This document shows positions 33,937 to 42,642 of a stretch of DNA of 64,000 bases, piece by piece. The first letter of the stretch is position 1; each line of letters starts with the position of its first letter. The notes below the pieces were generated by a model, which worked only from the letters and a program-made list of their open reading frames with translations, was not told the DNA's origin and searched no databases. The DNA comes from Azospirillum rugosum (lineage in GTDB: Bacteria > Pseudomonadota > Alphaproteobacteria > Azospirillales > Azospirillaceae), in contig NZ_JAGINP010000028.1 in the NCBI RefSeq assembly GCF_017876155.1, positions 1 through 64,000 of the forward strand, in the 5' to 3' direction. A program made the translations under genes and the position numbers.

Positions 33937-35148
33937 TCAGCCGCAGATCTCCAGGATCGTCAGCATGTAGACGCGGATCATGTCGAGGTAGTCATCGATG
34001 TCCACGCGCTCGTCCGGCATGGTGTTGTAGCGGCCGCCGGGGCCGCAGACGACGCCCTCCATGCCCCCGGAATGCAGCAGGTGCCCGGCGTCGGTGCCGT
34101 AGAATCCCGGCGGGGTGATGGCGCCGGTCGGCTGCTCCGTCCCGCGCACCGCGCGGTAGGCCGTGTTGATGGCCTGGACGATCGGGCTGGTCTTCGCCAC
34201 CTCGAAGGTCGGCATGGTCGGGGTGCCGCGCTGGTTGTCGGACAGCACCGTCGCCTTCAGGCCGGGGAAGCGTGCCTCCAGCGCGTCCAGCTCGCGGCGC
34301 AGGTCGGCGAGCACGCCCTCTTCCGTCTGGCCGGTCGCGTAGCGGGCGGAGCCCTTCAGCCGCACGAAGTCGGCGACCTGCGGCGGGCGCCATTCGTGCA
34401 GGTCCTTGCCCAGCGCGCCGTGCACCACGCCGACATGGACGCGGTTGATCTTCTCATGCTCCGGCGAGCGGGCGCCCGACAGCTTCATGGCGGTCATGCG
34501 GGGGATCAGGTCGCAGGCGGCCAGGATGGCGTCCACCGCCTCCTCCCGCTTCGACAGGTGGCGGGTGTCGCCGACCAGCTCGATCACGAAGGACAGCGCC
34601 GCCGCGTGCATGGTCATGGCCTGCAGGTCGGTCGGTTCGCTGTTGACGAAATAGTCGGCGCGCAGCCCCTGCTCCATCAGGGCGTAGGTGCCGATGCCGC
34701 CCTGAAGCTCCCCCACCACATAGGTCAGGATGACGTCGCCGCGCAGCGTCACGCCGGCCTCGATCAGCGTCTTGACCGCGCAGAAATAGGCGGCGTCGCC
34801 CGCCTTCATGTTGGAGCAGCCGATGCCGTAGATGAAGCGGTCGTCGATCTTCCCGCCCCAGGGATCGACGGTCCAGCCCTCCGTCACCGGGTTGGTATCG
34901 ATGTGGCCGTTGAACAGCAGGCTCTTGCCGCCGCCGGTGCCGGACCAGCGGCCGACGGCGTTGACCCGGTCGCCGGGGACGGGGGTCAGCTCCGCCGCTA
35001 GCCCGATGCCGGCCATGGCATCCTTCATGAAGGCGGCCAGCGCGCGCTCGCCGTCGGTCTGGCTGTAGCTTTTGTGCTGGACCATCCGGGCGAGGAACGC
35101 CAGGGCGGCGTCCGTGTCCAGGCGGTCGAGAAGGGCTTTCTTGTCCAT
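33937..35148 (-). CDS. M20 family metallopeptidase (ArgE/DapE-like)
   Basis: A 403-aa zinc-dependent amidohydrolase/deacylase. Metal-binding segments are FNGHIDTNP (the Asp bridges two metals), GCSNMKAGDAAYF, and GELQGG, where the usual EE pair is reduced to GE. NSEPTDL and the C-terminal TPPGFYGTDAGHLLHSG supply further ligands. It is the last gene of the minus-strand peptide-transport operon, 17 nt after the ATPase gene. Likely role: cytoplasmic cleavage of the imported N-acyl amino acid or peptide-like substrate. Confidence 0.9.
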   Translation of the reverse strand: MDKKALLDRLDTDAALAFLARMVQHKSYSQTDGERALAAFMKDAMAGIGLAAELTPVPGDRVNAVGRWSGTGGGKSLLFNGHIDTNPVTEGWTVDPWGGKIDDRFIYGIGCSNMKAGDAAYFCAVKTLIEAGVTLRGDVILTYVVGELQGGIGTYALMEQGLRADYFVNSEPTDLQAMTMHAAALSFVIELVGDTRHLSKREEAVDAILAACDLIPRMTAMKLSGARSPEHEKINRVHVGVVHGALGKDLHEWRPPQVADFVRLKGSARYATGQTEEGVLADLRRELDALEARFPGLKATVLSDNQRGTPTMPTFEVAKTSPIVQAINTAYRAVRGTEQPTGAITPPGFYGTDAGHLLHSGGMEGVVCGPGGRYNTMPDERVDIDDYLDMIRVYMLTILEICG

Positions 35149-35165
35149 ATCGGAAATCCTTGGCC

Positions 35166-36743
35166 TCAGCCGACGGGGGTGGGGGACGCGGCGATCAGGT
35201 CGCGCGTGTAGGGGTGGACGTGTTCCGCGTCGATGGCGTCGATGGGGAGCAGGTCGACCAGCTCGCCCCCGCGCATCACGGCGATGCGGTGGGCGATCTG
35301 GCGGATCAGGTTCAGGTCATGGGTGATGAACAGGTAGGCGGTCCCGGTCTCCGCCCGCAGCGTGAGCAGAAGCTCGATGATCGAGGCCTGGACCGACACG
35401 TCGAGCGGGGCGGTGATCTCGTCGCAGATGACCAGCGACGGCTTGGCCGCGAAGGCGCGGGCGATGGCGACGCGCTGCTTCTGCCCGCCGGAGAGCTGGT
35501 GCGGCCAGCGGTCGGCGAAGCTCGCGGGCAGGCGCACCTGCTCCAGCAGCCGGCCCACGTCCGAAACGTTGCCGCCGAACAGGCGCAGCGGCCGGGCCAG
35601 GATCTCGCCGACCTTCTGGCGCGGGTTCAAGGAGCTGTCCGGGTGCTGGAAGACGATCTGCACGGCGCGGCGGTACTGGCGGTCCATGGCGCGCCCCGCG
35701 GCGATGGGCCGGCCGTCGAAGCGGATGGAGCCGCTGAAGTCGGCCAACCCGGTCAGCGCCCGCGCGATGGAGGATTTTCCGGAGCCGGATTCGCCGACCA
35801 CGCCCAGGATTTCGCCTGCGCGCACGTTGAATCCCACGGCCTGGGTGGCCGGCGGCGGGGCCGGGCGGAACAGGCGGCGGCGGGCGTAGCGGACGGAGAT
35901 GTCCTGGGCCGCCAGCAGCACCCGCTCCCCCGGCTGGTCGTGGACGAGGCGGCGTTCCGGCCGCGGCACGGCGTCGACGAGGATTTGCGTCTCCGGGTGC
36001 TGCGGCGCGCGGAAGATGCGGTCGGCCGGGGCCTCCTCCACCAGTTTCCCGTGCTTCATCACCGCCACCCGGTCGGCCACGCGCGAGACCAGCGCGAGGT
36101 CGTGGGAGATGTAGAGGGCGGCCACCCCCGTCTCCGCCCGCAGGCGGGTGAACAGCTCCAGGATCCGCGCGCCGGTGATGACGTCCAGCGCGGTGGTCGG
36201 CTCGTCGAAGACGATCAGCTCCGGCCGGCAGCCGAAGGCGGTGGCGATCAGGATGCGCTGCTTCTCGCCGCCCGAGATTTCGTGCGGGTAGCGCTTCATC
36301 AGCGCCTCGGGGTTGCGCAGCTCCACATGGCCGAGCAATGCCAGCGCCTCCGTCCAGGCCTCCGCCTGACTAAGGCCGCGGGTGATGACCAGCGTTTCCG
36401 TGATCTGGCGGCCGACGGGTAGGGTGGGGTTCAGGGAGGTGGACGGGTCCTGGAACACCATCCCGATGCGCCGCCCGCGCACGCGGGTGAGATCCCGGCC
36501 GGGCAGGGCGCGCAGGTCGGTGTCGCCCAGGCGGATGTCGCCGGACACCTCCCGCGCGTTCTTCGGCAGGTGGCGCATGATCGCCCAGGCCAGCGAGCTT
36601 TTGCCGGAGCCGGACTCGCCGACGAGGCCCAGCACCTCCCCCGGCGCGATGTCGAGGGCGATGTCCTGCAACACGCGGACGGGGCCGCCCGCGGTCAGGT
36701 AATCGAGCGTGTAGTTGCGGATGGACAGGACCGGAGTCGTCAT
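35166..36743 (-). CDS. Dipeptide/nickel-type ABC transporter ATPase, fused DppD-DppF
   Basis: A 525-aa protein with two complete ATPase cassettes, as in fused GsiA/YejF-type proteins. Cassette 1: GESGSGKSSLA (42-52), HEISGGEKQR, VFDEPTTALD, ISHDLALV. Cassette 2: GESGSGKSSIA, HQLSGGQKQR, ICDEITAPLD, ITHDLNLI. The second Walker B region has DEIT where DEPx is usual. It starts on ATG 36743, overlapping the DppC-type stop by 4 nt. Confidence 0.92.
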   Translation of the reverse strand: MTTPVLSIRNYTLDYLTAGGPVRVLQDIALDIAPGEVLGLVGESGSGKSSLAWAIMRHLPKNAREVSGDIRLGDTDLRALPGRDLTRVRGRRIGMVFQDPSTSLNPTLPVGRQITETLVITRGLSQAEAWTEALALLGHVELRNPEALMKRYPHEISGGEKQRILIATAFGCRPELIVFDEPTTALDVITGARILELFTRLRAETGVAALYISHDLALVSRVADRVAVMKHGKLVEEAPADRIFRAPQHPETQILVDAVPRPERRLVHDQPGERVLLAAQDISVRYARRRLFRPAPPPATQAVGFNVRAGEILGVVGESGSGKSSIARALTGLADFSGSIRFDGRPIAAGRAMDRQYRRAVQIVFQHPDSSLNPRQKVGEILARPLRLFGGNVSDVGRLLEQVRLPASFADRWPHQLSGGQKQRVAIARAFAAKPSLVICDEITAPLDVSVQASIIELLLTLRAETGTAYLFITHDLNLIRQIAHRIAVMRGGELVDLLPIDAIDAEHVHPYTRDLIAASPTPVG

Positions 36744-37570
36744 CGTTCGTTCCGCGGGTTCATGGCGTCGCGCAGCCCGTCGCCGAGCAGGTTGAAGGCG
36801 ATGGCGGTCACCGCGATGGCGATCGACGGCGCGATCAGGATCCAGGGCGCCTGATGGACGTACTGGCGCGCGTCGGCCACCATCAGCCCCCATTCCGACG
36901 CCGGCGGCTGCGCGCCGAGGCCGAGGAAGCTGAGCGTGGCGAACAGCATCACCGCGAAGGACACGCGGATGGTCGTCTCGATCACCACCGGGGCCATGAC
37001 GTTGGGCAGCATCTCGCGAAAGACGATCCAGGACCCGCGCTCGCCGCGCACGATGGCCGCCTTGACATAGTCCTGGTTGCGCACGTTGAGCGCGACGGAC
37101 CGCGTGACGCGGGCCATGCCCGGCGCGAAGGCGACGGCGATGGCGACCATGGCGTTGGTGGCGCCGTTGCCCAACGTGCTGACCAGCAGAAGCGCCAGCA
37201 GCAGGCCGGGCACCGCCATCACCGCGTCGATGGTGCGCATGATCGCCTCGTCCCAGCGCCCGCCGAGATAGGCCGACGCCGTCCCCACCACCGAGCCGAT
37301 GACCGTGCCGAGCAGGGTCGCCGCCAGCGCCATGGGGATGGTGGAGCGCGCGCCGACCAGCAGCCGGCTCAGCACGTCGCGGCCGAGCTGGTCGGCGCCG
37401 AACCAGTTCTCCGCCCCCGCCGGGCGGAAGCGGCCAAGGAAGTCGATCTTCTCCGGGTCTTGCGGGGCCAGCCACGGGCCGAACAGGCAGACCGCCGCCA
37501 GGACGAGCAGGAGCAGCAGCCCGATGGCGCCCTGCGGCGTGCGCACGAGGCGTCGCAGGAGGTCAGTCAT
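36740..37570 (-). CDS. DppC-type ABC transporter permease
   Basis: A 276-aa inner-membrane permease. The N-terminal OppC-type segment is followed by FGADQLGRDVLSRLLVGAR and the EAA-like ATPase-contact loop VKAAIVRGERGSWIVFREMLPNVMAPV. About six transmembrane helices. It overlaps the DppB-type gene by 8 nt and the fused ATPase gene by 4 nt. Confidence 0.93.
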   Translation of the reverse strand: MTDLLRRLVRTPQGAIGLLLLLVLAAVCLFGPWLAPQDPEKIDFLGRFRPAGAENWFGADQLGRDVLSRLLVGARSTIPMALAATLLGTVIGSVVGTASAYLGGRWDEAIMRTIDAVMAVPGLLLALLLVSTLGNGATNAMVAIAVAFAPGMARVTRSVALNVRNQDYVKAAIVRGERGSWIVFREMLPNVMAPVVIETTIRVSFAVMLFATLSFLGLGAQPPASEWGLMVADARQYVHQAPWILIAPSIAIAVTAIAFNLLGDGLRDAMNPRNER

Positions 37571-38510
37571 AGCGGATTCTCTTGTCGAGGAAGGCGTAGG
37601 CGACGTCGGCCAGCGTGTTGGCGACGGCGTAGGTCGCCGACATGATCAGCGCCCCGGCCTGGATGGAGGGCAGGTCGCGCGCGGTGATCGCCACCATCAG
37701 CTGCCGCCCGATGCCGGGGATGGCGAAGATCTCCTCGATGACGATGATGCCGCCCAGCAGGTAGCCGACGTCCAGCGCCACGATGGTCACCACGGGCAGC
37801 AGCGCGTTGCGCAGGGCGTGGCGCGTCAGCACGGTCCGCTCCGGCAGTCCCTTCAGCCGGGCGGCGCGGACATAGTCGCTGTGCAGCACGTCCAGCGTCT
37901 CCGACCGGACCATGCGGGAGACGTGGGCCACCAGGATCACCGACGCGGTCAGCACCGGCAAGGCGAGGTGCCGGACGGCCCCCCACGGGTCCTCGAAGGG
38001 GGAGACGTAGCCGGTCGCCGGCAGCCATTGCAGCGTGTCGGCCAGCAGCATGGCGAACAGCGTCGCCGTCACGAACTCCGGAAAGGCGACGCCGAGGTAG
38101 GAGACGAGGCTGGTCAGCGTGTCGGCCAGCTTGCCCTGCCGCACCGCCGCCACGACGCCCAGCGGCACCGCGACCACCAGCATCAGCGCGATGGCGGCGA
38201 AGGCCAGCAGGAGGGAGCGGCCGAGTGCGGCCACCATCTCCGGCCCGACCGGCTGGCCGGTCCGCATGGACAGGCCGAAGTCCCCGGTGACGGCGTGCCC
38301 GACCCAGCGCAGATACTGCATCCAGATCGGGTCGCCCAGGCCCAGCCGGTCGCGGATGGCGGCCAGCGCGTCGGCGGTCGCGTTCTCGCCCAGCAGGGTC
38401 ACCGCCGCGTCGGCCGGCAGCACCTGGGTGATGCCGAAGACCAGGACCGACACGACGAACACCGTGTAGACGATCAGCAGCAGCCGCCGCAGAATCCAGG
38501 ACAGCGACAC
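37563..38510 (-). CDS. DppB-type ABC transporter permease
   Basis: A 315-aa inner-membrane permease. It has the DppB opening helix (WILRRLLLIVYTVFVVSVLVFG), LGLGDPIWMQYLRWVGHAVTGDFG, the loop YVRAARLKGLPERTVLTRHALRNALLP and the LGGIIVIEEIFAIPGIGRQL motif. GTG 38510 is the likeliest start, 5 nt after the binding-protein gene's stop; there is no in-frame ATG near the family start. Confidence 0.92.
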   Translation of the reverse strand: MSLSWILRRLLLIVYTVFVVSVLVFGITQVLPADAAVTLLGENATADALAAIRDRLGLGDPIWMQYLRWVGHAVTGDFGLSMRTGQPVGPEMVAALGRSLLLAFAAIALMLVVAVPLGVVAAVRQGKLADTLTSLVSYLGVAFPEFVTATLFAMLLADTLQWLPATGYVSPFEDPWGAVRHLALPVLTASVILVAHVSRMVRSETLDVLHSDYVRAARLKGLPERTVLTRHALRNALLPVVTIVALDVGYLLGGIIVIEEIFAIPGIGRQLMVAITARDLPSIQAGALIMSATYAVANTLADVAYAFLDKRIRYD

Positions 38511-38515
38511 CGGCC

Positions 38516-40096
38516 TCAGCCCCGCTTCGGTGCGTCGGCGCCGAGCGACACGAAGTCGAGGCGGAAGACCGAGCCGCGCGGGTGCAGGCCATAGCCCTGG
38601 ACATAGGTGCGCTGGGCGGCCAGCAGGTCGAAGAAGACCGGGATGACCGACGGGATCTCCTCGTGCATCAGCTGCTGCGCCTTGGCGTAGAGCGCCTGCC
38701 GCTCCGCCTCGTCGGTCTTGGTGCGGGCCTCGGCCACCAGCGCGTCGAAGGCCGTGTTGTTCCAGCGCGTCTCGTTCCACGCCGCGTCGGAGGTGTAGAG
38801 CAGCGAGAAGATGGCGTCGGCCGTCGCCTGCATGTTGTAGAAGCCGACGTAGAAATTGCCCTTCTTCCACACCTGGTCCAGGTATGTGGCGTGCGGCATC
38901 GTCTGCACCTGGATGCGGAAGCCGGCGGCCTTGGCCATCTCGCGGATCGCGACGGCGAGGTCGGTGCGGGTCCCCGGCTTGTCCGACGCGATCAGCGTCA
39001 GGTCCACGCCGTTGGGGTAGCCGGCCTCGGCCAGCAGCTTCTTGGCCTGGGCGACGTCCGCCTTGCGTAGCGGCATCTCCTTGTGGAAGTGGTAGGCCGG
39101 GCTGACCGGTGAATCGTTGCCGGGCGTGCCGTAGCCGCCGGCGACGAAACCGACCATGGCGTCGCGGTCGATGGTCAGCGCCAGCGCCTTGCGCACGCGC
39201 ACGTCGGAGAAGGGCTTCTGGTCGCAGCCCATGTTGACGTTCAGGAACTGGCCCGACGGCACGCGCAGCGCCTTCACGCCCGACGCCTTGCCCAGCCGCT
39301 GGAACTCGCCGGGGGCGGTCGCCATCATCAGGTCGGTGTCGCCGGAGATGAGGGCCGAGGCCTCCGCCGTGCGGTCGGGATAGACCAGCACCTCCACCCG
39401 GTCCACATAGGGGCGCGCCGGGTCGTAGTAGGCGGGGTTGCGCTCCACCACGATCTTGCGGTCCGGCTCGAAGGAGACGAGCTTGAACGGGCCGGTGCCG
39501 ATGGCGGTGCGCGACAGGCTGTCCAGGTCGCCCTCGATCACCGCCGCGGGGATGATGCGGGCGTTGGTGTAGGCGAGCGTCACCGGCAGGTCGGCGAAGG
39601 GCGACTGCAGGCGGATCAGGACGGTGCGGTCGTCGCGGGCCACCACCTCCTTGATCGGGCCGACGTTGGTGCGGGCGGGCGAGGCGGTCTTGGGGTCGAG
39701 GATGGCGGTGAATGTCGCCACCACGTCCTTGGCCGTGCAGGGCGACCCGTCATGGAAGGTCAGGCCCGGGCGCAGCGTGAAGGTCCATTCGGTCAGGCTG
39801 GCGTCCGGGCTCCAGGACTCGGCAAGGTCCGGCTCCGCCGTCATTTCCGGGCCGAGGCGGGTCAGGCCGGAATAAAGCAGCTCCGCCACCAGATATTCCG
39901 GGTTCACGCGGGTGCGCAGCGGGTGGATGACGCTGGCCGCCTGATCGACGGAAATGCGCAGCACGCCGCCGCGCTTCGGCGCGGCCGTTTGGGCCAGCGC
40001 CGAGCTGGCCGGGCCGAGCAGAACGGTGCCGGAGGACAGGGCGCAGACGGCGGCGGCGGTGCCGCTAAGAAAGAGCCGGCGGGTCACGGGGATCAT
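38516..40096 (-). CDS. Dipeptide/oligopeptide-type ABC transporter substrate-binding protein
   Basis: A 526-aa SBP_bac_5 family periplasmic protein. The N-terminus has a Tat-like signal (TRRLFLSGTAAAVCALSSG, arginines 6-7) and a cleavage region near LAQTAAP. Family segments: LAESWSPDASLTEWTFTLRPGLTFHDGSP, PFKLVSFEPDRKIVVERN and KALALTIDRDAMV. It starts with a 4-nt overlap on the upstream M20 hydrolase. The ligand is probably a modified amino acid or peptide, given the two M20 enzymes in the operon. Confidence 0.92.
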   Translation of the reverse strand: MIPVTRRLFLSGTAAAVCALSSGTVLLGPASSALAQTAAPKRGGVLRISVDQAASVIHPLRTRVNPEYLVAELLYSGLTRLGPEMTAEPDLAESWSPDASLTEWTFTLRPGLTFHDGSPCTAKDVVATFTAILDPKTASPARTNVGPIKEVVARDDRTVLIRLQSPFADLPVTLAYTNARIIPAAVIEGDLDSLSRTAIGTGPFKLVSFEPDRKIVVERNPAYYDPARPYVDRVEVLVYPDRTAEASALISGDTDLMMATAPGEFQRLGKASGVKALRVPSGQFLNVNMGCDQKPFSDVRVRKALALTIDRDAMVGFVAGGYGTPGNDSPVSPAYHFHKEMPLRKADVAQAKKLLAEAGYPNGVDLTLIASDKPGTRTDLAVAIREMAKAAGFRIQVQTMPHATYLDQVWKKGNFYVGFYNMQATADAIFSLLYTSDAAWNETRWNNTAFDALVAEARTKTDEAERQALYAKAQQLMHEEIPSVIPVFFDLLAAQRTYVQGYGLHPRGSVFRLDFVSLGADAPKRG

Positions 40097-41427
40097 CGAA
40101 CGAACTCCTTCTGAGTGGTGGGGGACGCGTCGGCAGCGTTTTCAGGAATGAGATCCGGGGCGAAGCCGGCCGCGAGGTAGGCGAGCACGCTCTTCGCCAG
40201 GGCGACGATGTCGGTCAGCGTGGTGTGCTCGTCGGGGGAATGGATGTGCCGGTCCGGGCGGCCGAGGCCGGTCAGCAGCACCTCCTGCATGCCGGTGCGC
40301 TGCACCCAGCCGAAGTCGGAGCAGCTCGACGCACCCCAGGCGCGGAACTCCTCCGGCCGGTAGCCGAAGCCAGTGGACAGGGCGGCCTGCCAGCGCAGCC
40401 AGTGCGGGCCGGTCGGGTCCGAGGTCGGGGCGAGATGGCCGACGAGGTGGGTTTCGACCTGCACGCTGGGGGAGGCCGCCTTCACCGGCGCCATGGCCGC
40501 GGCGATGGCGTCGGTGATCTCGGCATAGGCGTCCTCGAACCGCTCCTCCGGCGCGTAGCGGCGCGACACCAGGATCTCGAACAGCGACGGGACCTGCCCG
40601 CCGGCCGTACCGCCGTTCGCGGCGGCGATGTCCAGCCGCGCGGTCAGCGGGCCGTTCGCCGTGGGCGGGGCCGGCAGGGCGGAGGTGCGGGCGGCAACGG
40701 TGGGCTTCAGCGCGGCCAGCGCCTGGAGCGCCGGCAAAGCGGCCTCGATGGCGTTGACGCCGGCGCCGCTGTTGTTGCCCTCGCCCGCGTGGACCGTGTG
40801 GCCGTGGATGCGGACCAGCAGGTTGAACAGGCCGAAGCAGCCGGCCCAGATGCGCGGGGCGGCGCTGCCGTTGAAGTTCAGCACGTGGCCCTTCAGCAGC
40901 CCCAGCTCCGCCAGATAACGCACGCCGGGATACAGCCCGCCTTCCTCGTCGGTGCAGAACAGCAACATCGGGTCGTAAGCGAGATCCAGGCCGCTGGCCT
41001 GCGCGGCGCGCAGCGCCAGCAGGACCGCGACGATGGTCCCCTTCATGTCCGCCGCCCCCAGCCCGTAGAGCCGGTCGCCCTCGCGCGTCAGGGCCAGTGG
41101 ATCGCGCGTCCAGCCGGGGGCGGCCGGAACGGTGTCCACGTGGAAGTAGAGCCCGAGAACGGGCTTGCCCGTCTCGCGCTCCCCGATGAGATTGGTGCGC
41201 CGGCCCTTCGCCCAATTGCCGGGAGCCGCCCACAGCGCCTCCGGCACCACGACGCGCTGGGACCGGAAGCCCAGCGGGGCGATCAGCTCGTCCATCAGGT
41301 CGGCGAAGGCGTCGTAGCCGGCGCCGGGAGGAAAGGAGGTGTCGATGGCGATCATGCGCGCGAAGTCGGCGACGGCACCCTCCGCCGCGCGCTCGATCCA
41401 GGCCATCGCTCCATCGAGGCTATTCAT
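40093..41427 (-). CDS. M20 family amidohydrolase (ArgE/DapE/CPG2-like)
   Basis: The first gene of the peptide-transport operon, 444 aa from ATG 41427 (ATG 41448 is also in frame). Metal ligands are visible in GLYFHVDTVPAA, GLGAADMKG, CTDEEGG (the catalytic Glu and a ligand Glu) and HIHSPDEH near the C-terminus; the dimerisation/lid domain lies in between (IHGHTVHAGEGNNSGAGVNAIE). It differs clearly from the second M20 protein at 33937-35148, so the two likely act on different bonds or sequentially. Confidence 0.9.
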   Translation of the reverse strand: MNSLDGAMAWIERAAEGAVADFARMIAIDTSFPPGAGYDAFADLMDELIAPLGFRSQRVVVPEALWAAPGNWAKGRRTNLIGERETGKPVLGLYFHVDTVPAAPGWTRDPLALTREGDRLYGLGAADMKGTIVAVLLALRAAQASGLDLAYDPMLLFCTDEEGGLYPGVRYLAELGLLKGHVLNFNGSAAPRIWAGCFGLFNLLVRIHGHTVHAGEGNNSGAGVNAIEAALPALQALAALKPTVAARTSALPAPPTANGPLTARLDIAAANGGTAGGQVPSLFEILVSRRYAPEERFEDAYAEITDAIAAAMAPVKAASPSVQVETHLVGHLAPTSDPTGPHWLRWQAALSTGFGYRPEEFRAWGASSCSDFGWVQRTGMQEVLLTGLGRPDRHIHSPDEHTTLTDIVALAKSVLAYLAAGFAPDLIPENAADASPTTQKEFVR

Positions 41428-41456
41428 GGAACATACCGGGCATGGCATCCACCGGG

Positions 41457-41483
41457 CTATTTCTATATTCTATAAAGAAATAG
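41457..41483. promoter_or_regulatory. AT-rich palindrome in the divergent promoter region
   Basis: Inverted repeat CTATTTCT (41457-41464) and AGAAATAG (41476-41483) around an AT-rich 11-nt spacer. It stands out against the GC-rich surroundings and sits between the M20 operon and the divergent HutC-type regulator gene. It is a plausible operator for that regulator, overlapping the promoters. Confidence 0.55.
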
Positions 41484-41529
41484 ACGGCCGGACAGACACT
41501 TTGTCAATCGTCAAGTTTTGAGCAACAAA

Positions 41530-42300
41530 ATGACCGATAATGAGGCGGCGGTGCCGAAAAAGCAGGCAAGTGGCCAGATTGAGCTTCCGGTGCCGCTGTA
41601 CGAGCATGTGAAGCGGCGCATGGCGGAGGCCATCCTGCTGGGCGAATGGCCGCCGGGCATGGTGCTGCCGGGCGAGGTGGCGCTGGCCGCGGAATATGGC
41701 GTCGCGGTGGGCACGATGCGCCGCGCGCTGGCCGACCTGACCGCCGACGGCATGCTGATGCGTCGGCGCAAGACCGGCACCATCGTCACCGGCCGCACGC
41801 CGCAGCACAGCCTGCGCTTCTTCTTCCAGTACTACCGGATGCACGGCCCCGACGGCCGTCTGCTGACGTCGGAGGCGGAGGTGACCCGCCTTGCGATTGA
41901 GCCGGCAACATCCGCCGAGGCGCTGCTGTTCGGGGAGGCGGAGGGGGAACCGCTGCTCCGCATCGAGCGCGTGCGCCGGGTGGACGGCCGGGCGGTGATG
42001 CGGTCGCGCATGGCGCTGGTCGCCCGTCGCCTGCCGAACTTCCCGATGGAGCCGGCCGAGGTGCCGCAGCGCCTGTACATCCACCTGCTCGACGCCTACG
42101 GCATCCGCATCTCCGCGGTGCGGGAACAGGTGTCCGCCGGCCTCGCCACCGACGATGACCGCGCCGTCCTGGGCCTTCCCGACCCGTCCGCCCTGCTGGT
42201 CATCGACGAGGAGGCGTTCGATCAGGCCGGAACGCTGACCATCATCGGCCACCACCGGACGCTGGCCGACAACCACCGCTACGTCAACGAGGTGCGGTGA
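41530..42300 (+). CDS. GntR-family (HutC subfamily) transcriptional regulator
   Basis: A 256-aa regulator. The winged helix-turn-helix lies at about residues 15-85 (YEHVKRRMAEAILLGEWPPG, then YGVAVGTMRRALADLTADGMLMRRRKTGTIV), followed by a UTRA domain (PLLRIERVRRVDGRAVMRSRMAL). I prefer ATG 41530 over the TTG at 41518; neither has a strong ribosome binding site. Divergent from the dipeptide-type importer operon, with a palindrome between them, so it most likely represses that operon. Confidence 0.9.
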   Translation: MTDNEAAVPKKQASGQIELPVPLYEHVKRRMAEAILLGEWPPGMVLPGEVALAAEYGVAVGTMRRALADLTADGMLMRRRKTGTIVTGRTPQHSLRFFFQYYRMHGPDGRLLTSEAEVTRLAIEPATSAEALLFGEAEGEPLLRIERVRRVDGRAVMRSRMALVARRLPNFPMEPAEVPQRLYIHLLDAYGIRISAVREQVSAGLATDDDRAVLGLPDPSALLVIDEEAFDQAGTLTIIGHHRTLADNHRYVNEVR

Positions 42301-42330
42301 GAGGCTGTGAGTCTTCAGGCGAGACCCCCC

Positions 42331-42420
42331 ACCGTCATCCCCGCGAAGGCGGGGATCCAGAAAACTCCGCTGCTCAGCGACTGATGTGCCCTGGATTCCC
42401 GCCTTCGCGGGAATGACGGT
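42331..42420. repeat. VIPAKAGIQ-class inverted repeat, copy 1
   Basis: Two 30-nt arms (42331-42360 and 42391-42420) are inverse complements with 2 differences around a 30-nt loop. Each arm contains its own palindrome built on CCCGCGAAGGCGGG. The second copy is at 55532-55614. The remaining bases between 42300 and 42643 hold an AT-rich stretch (about 42425-42540), probably the promoter of the transporter gene, and nothing else I recognise. Confidence 0.92.
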
Positions 42421-42642
42421 GGAAGGGTGTTGGCACGTTGAAGAAATTGTTTTCCGGTAACGGGCATATCTAACAGTCTCGCCACTGTGAATACAGTAAT
42501 ACGCATCACTGAAAGTCAGAAAGTCGAACAAAATCAAGCCTGCCATGCAAGTGGAGCCCTGCCCGGCGGGTCCGCGGACGCTTCCATTTGCGGCGGTGCA
42601 GCGTTAAATCCGTTGTTCCGCTTCCGCTTGAAGGCCGTTCCG

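Noticed and set aside
33937..35148. Naming the M20 protein argE or dapE
   Set aside because: Operon context is a peptide importer and metal-site segments differ from those enzymes; the specific substrate cannot be told.
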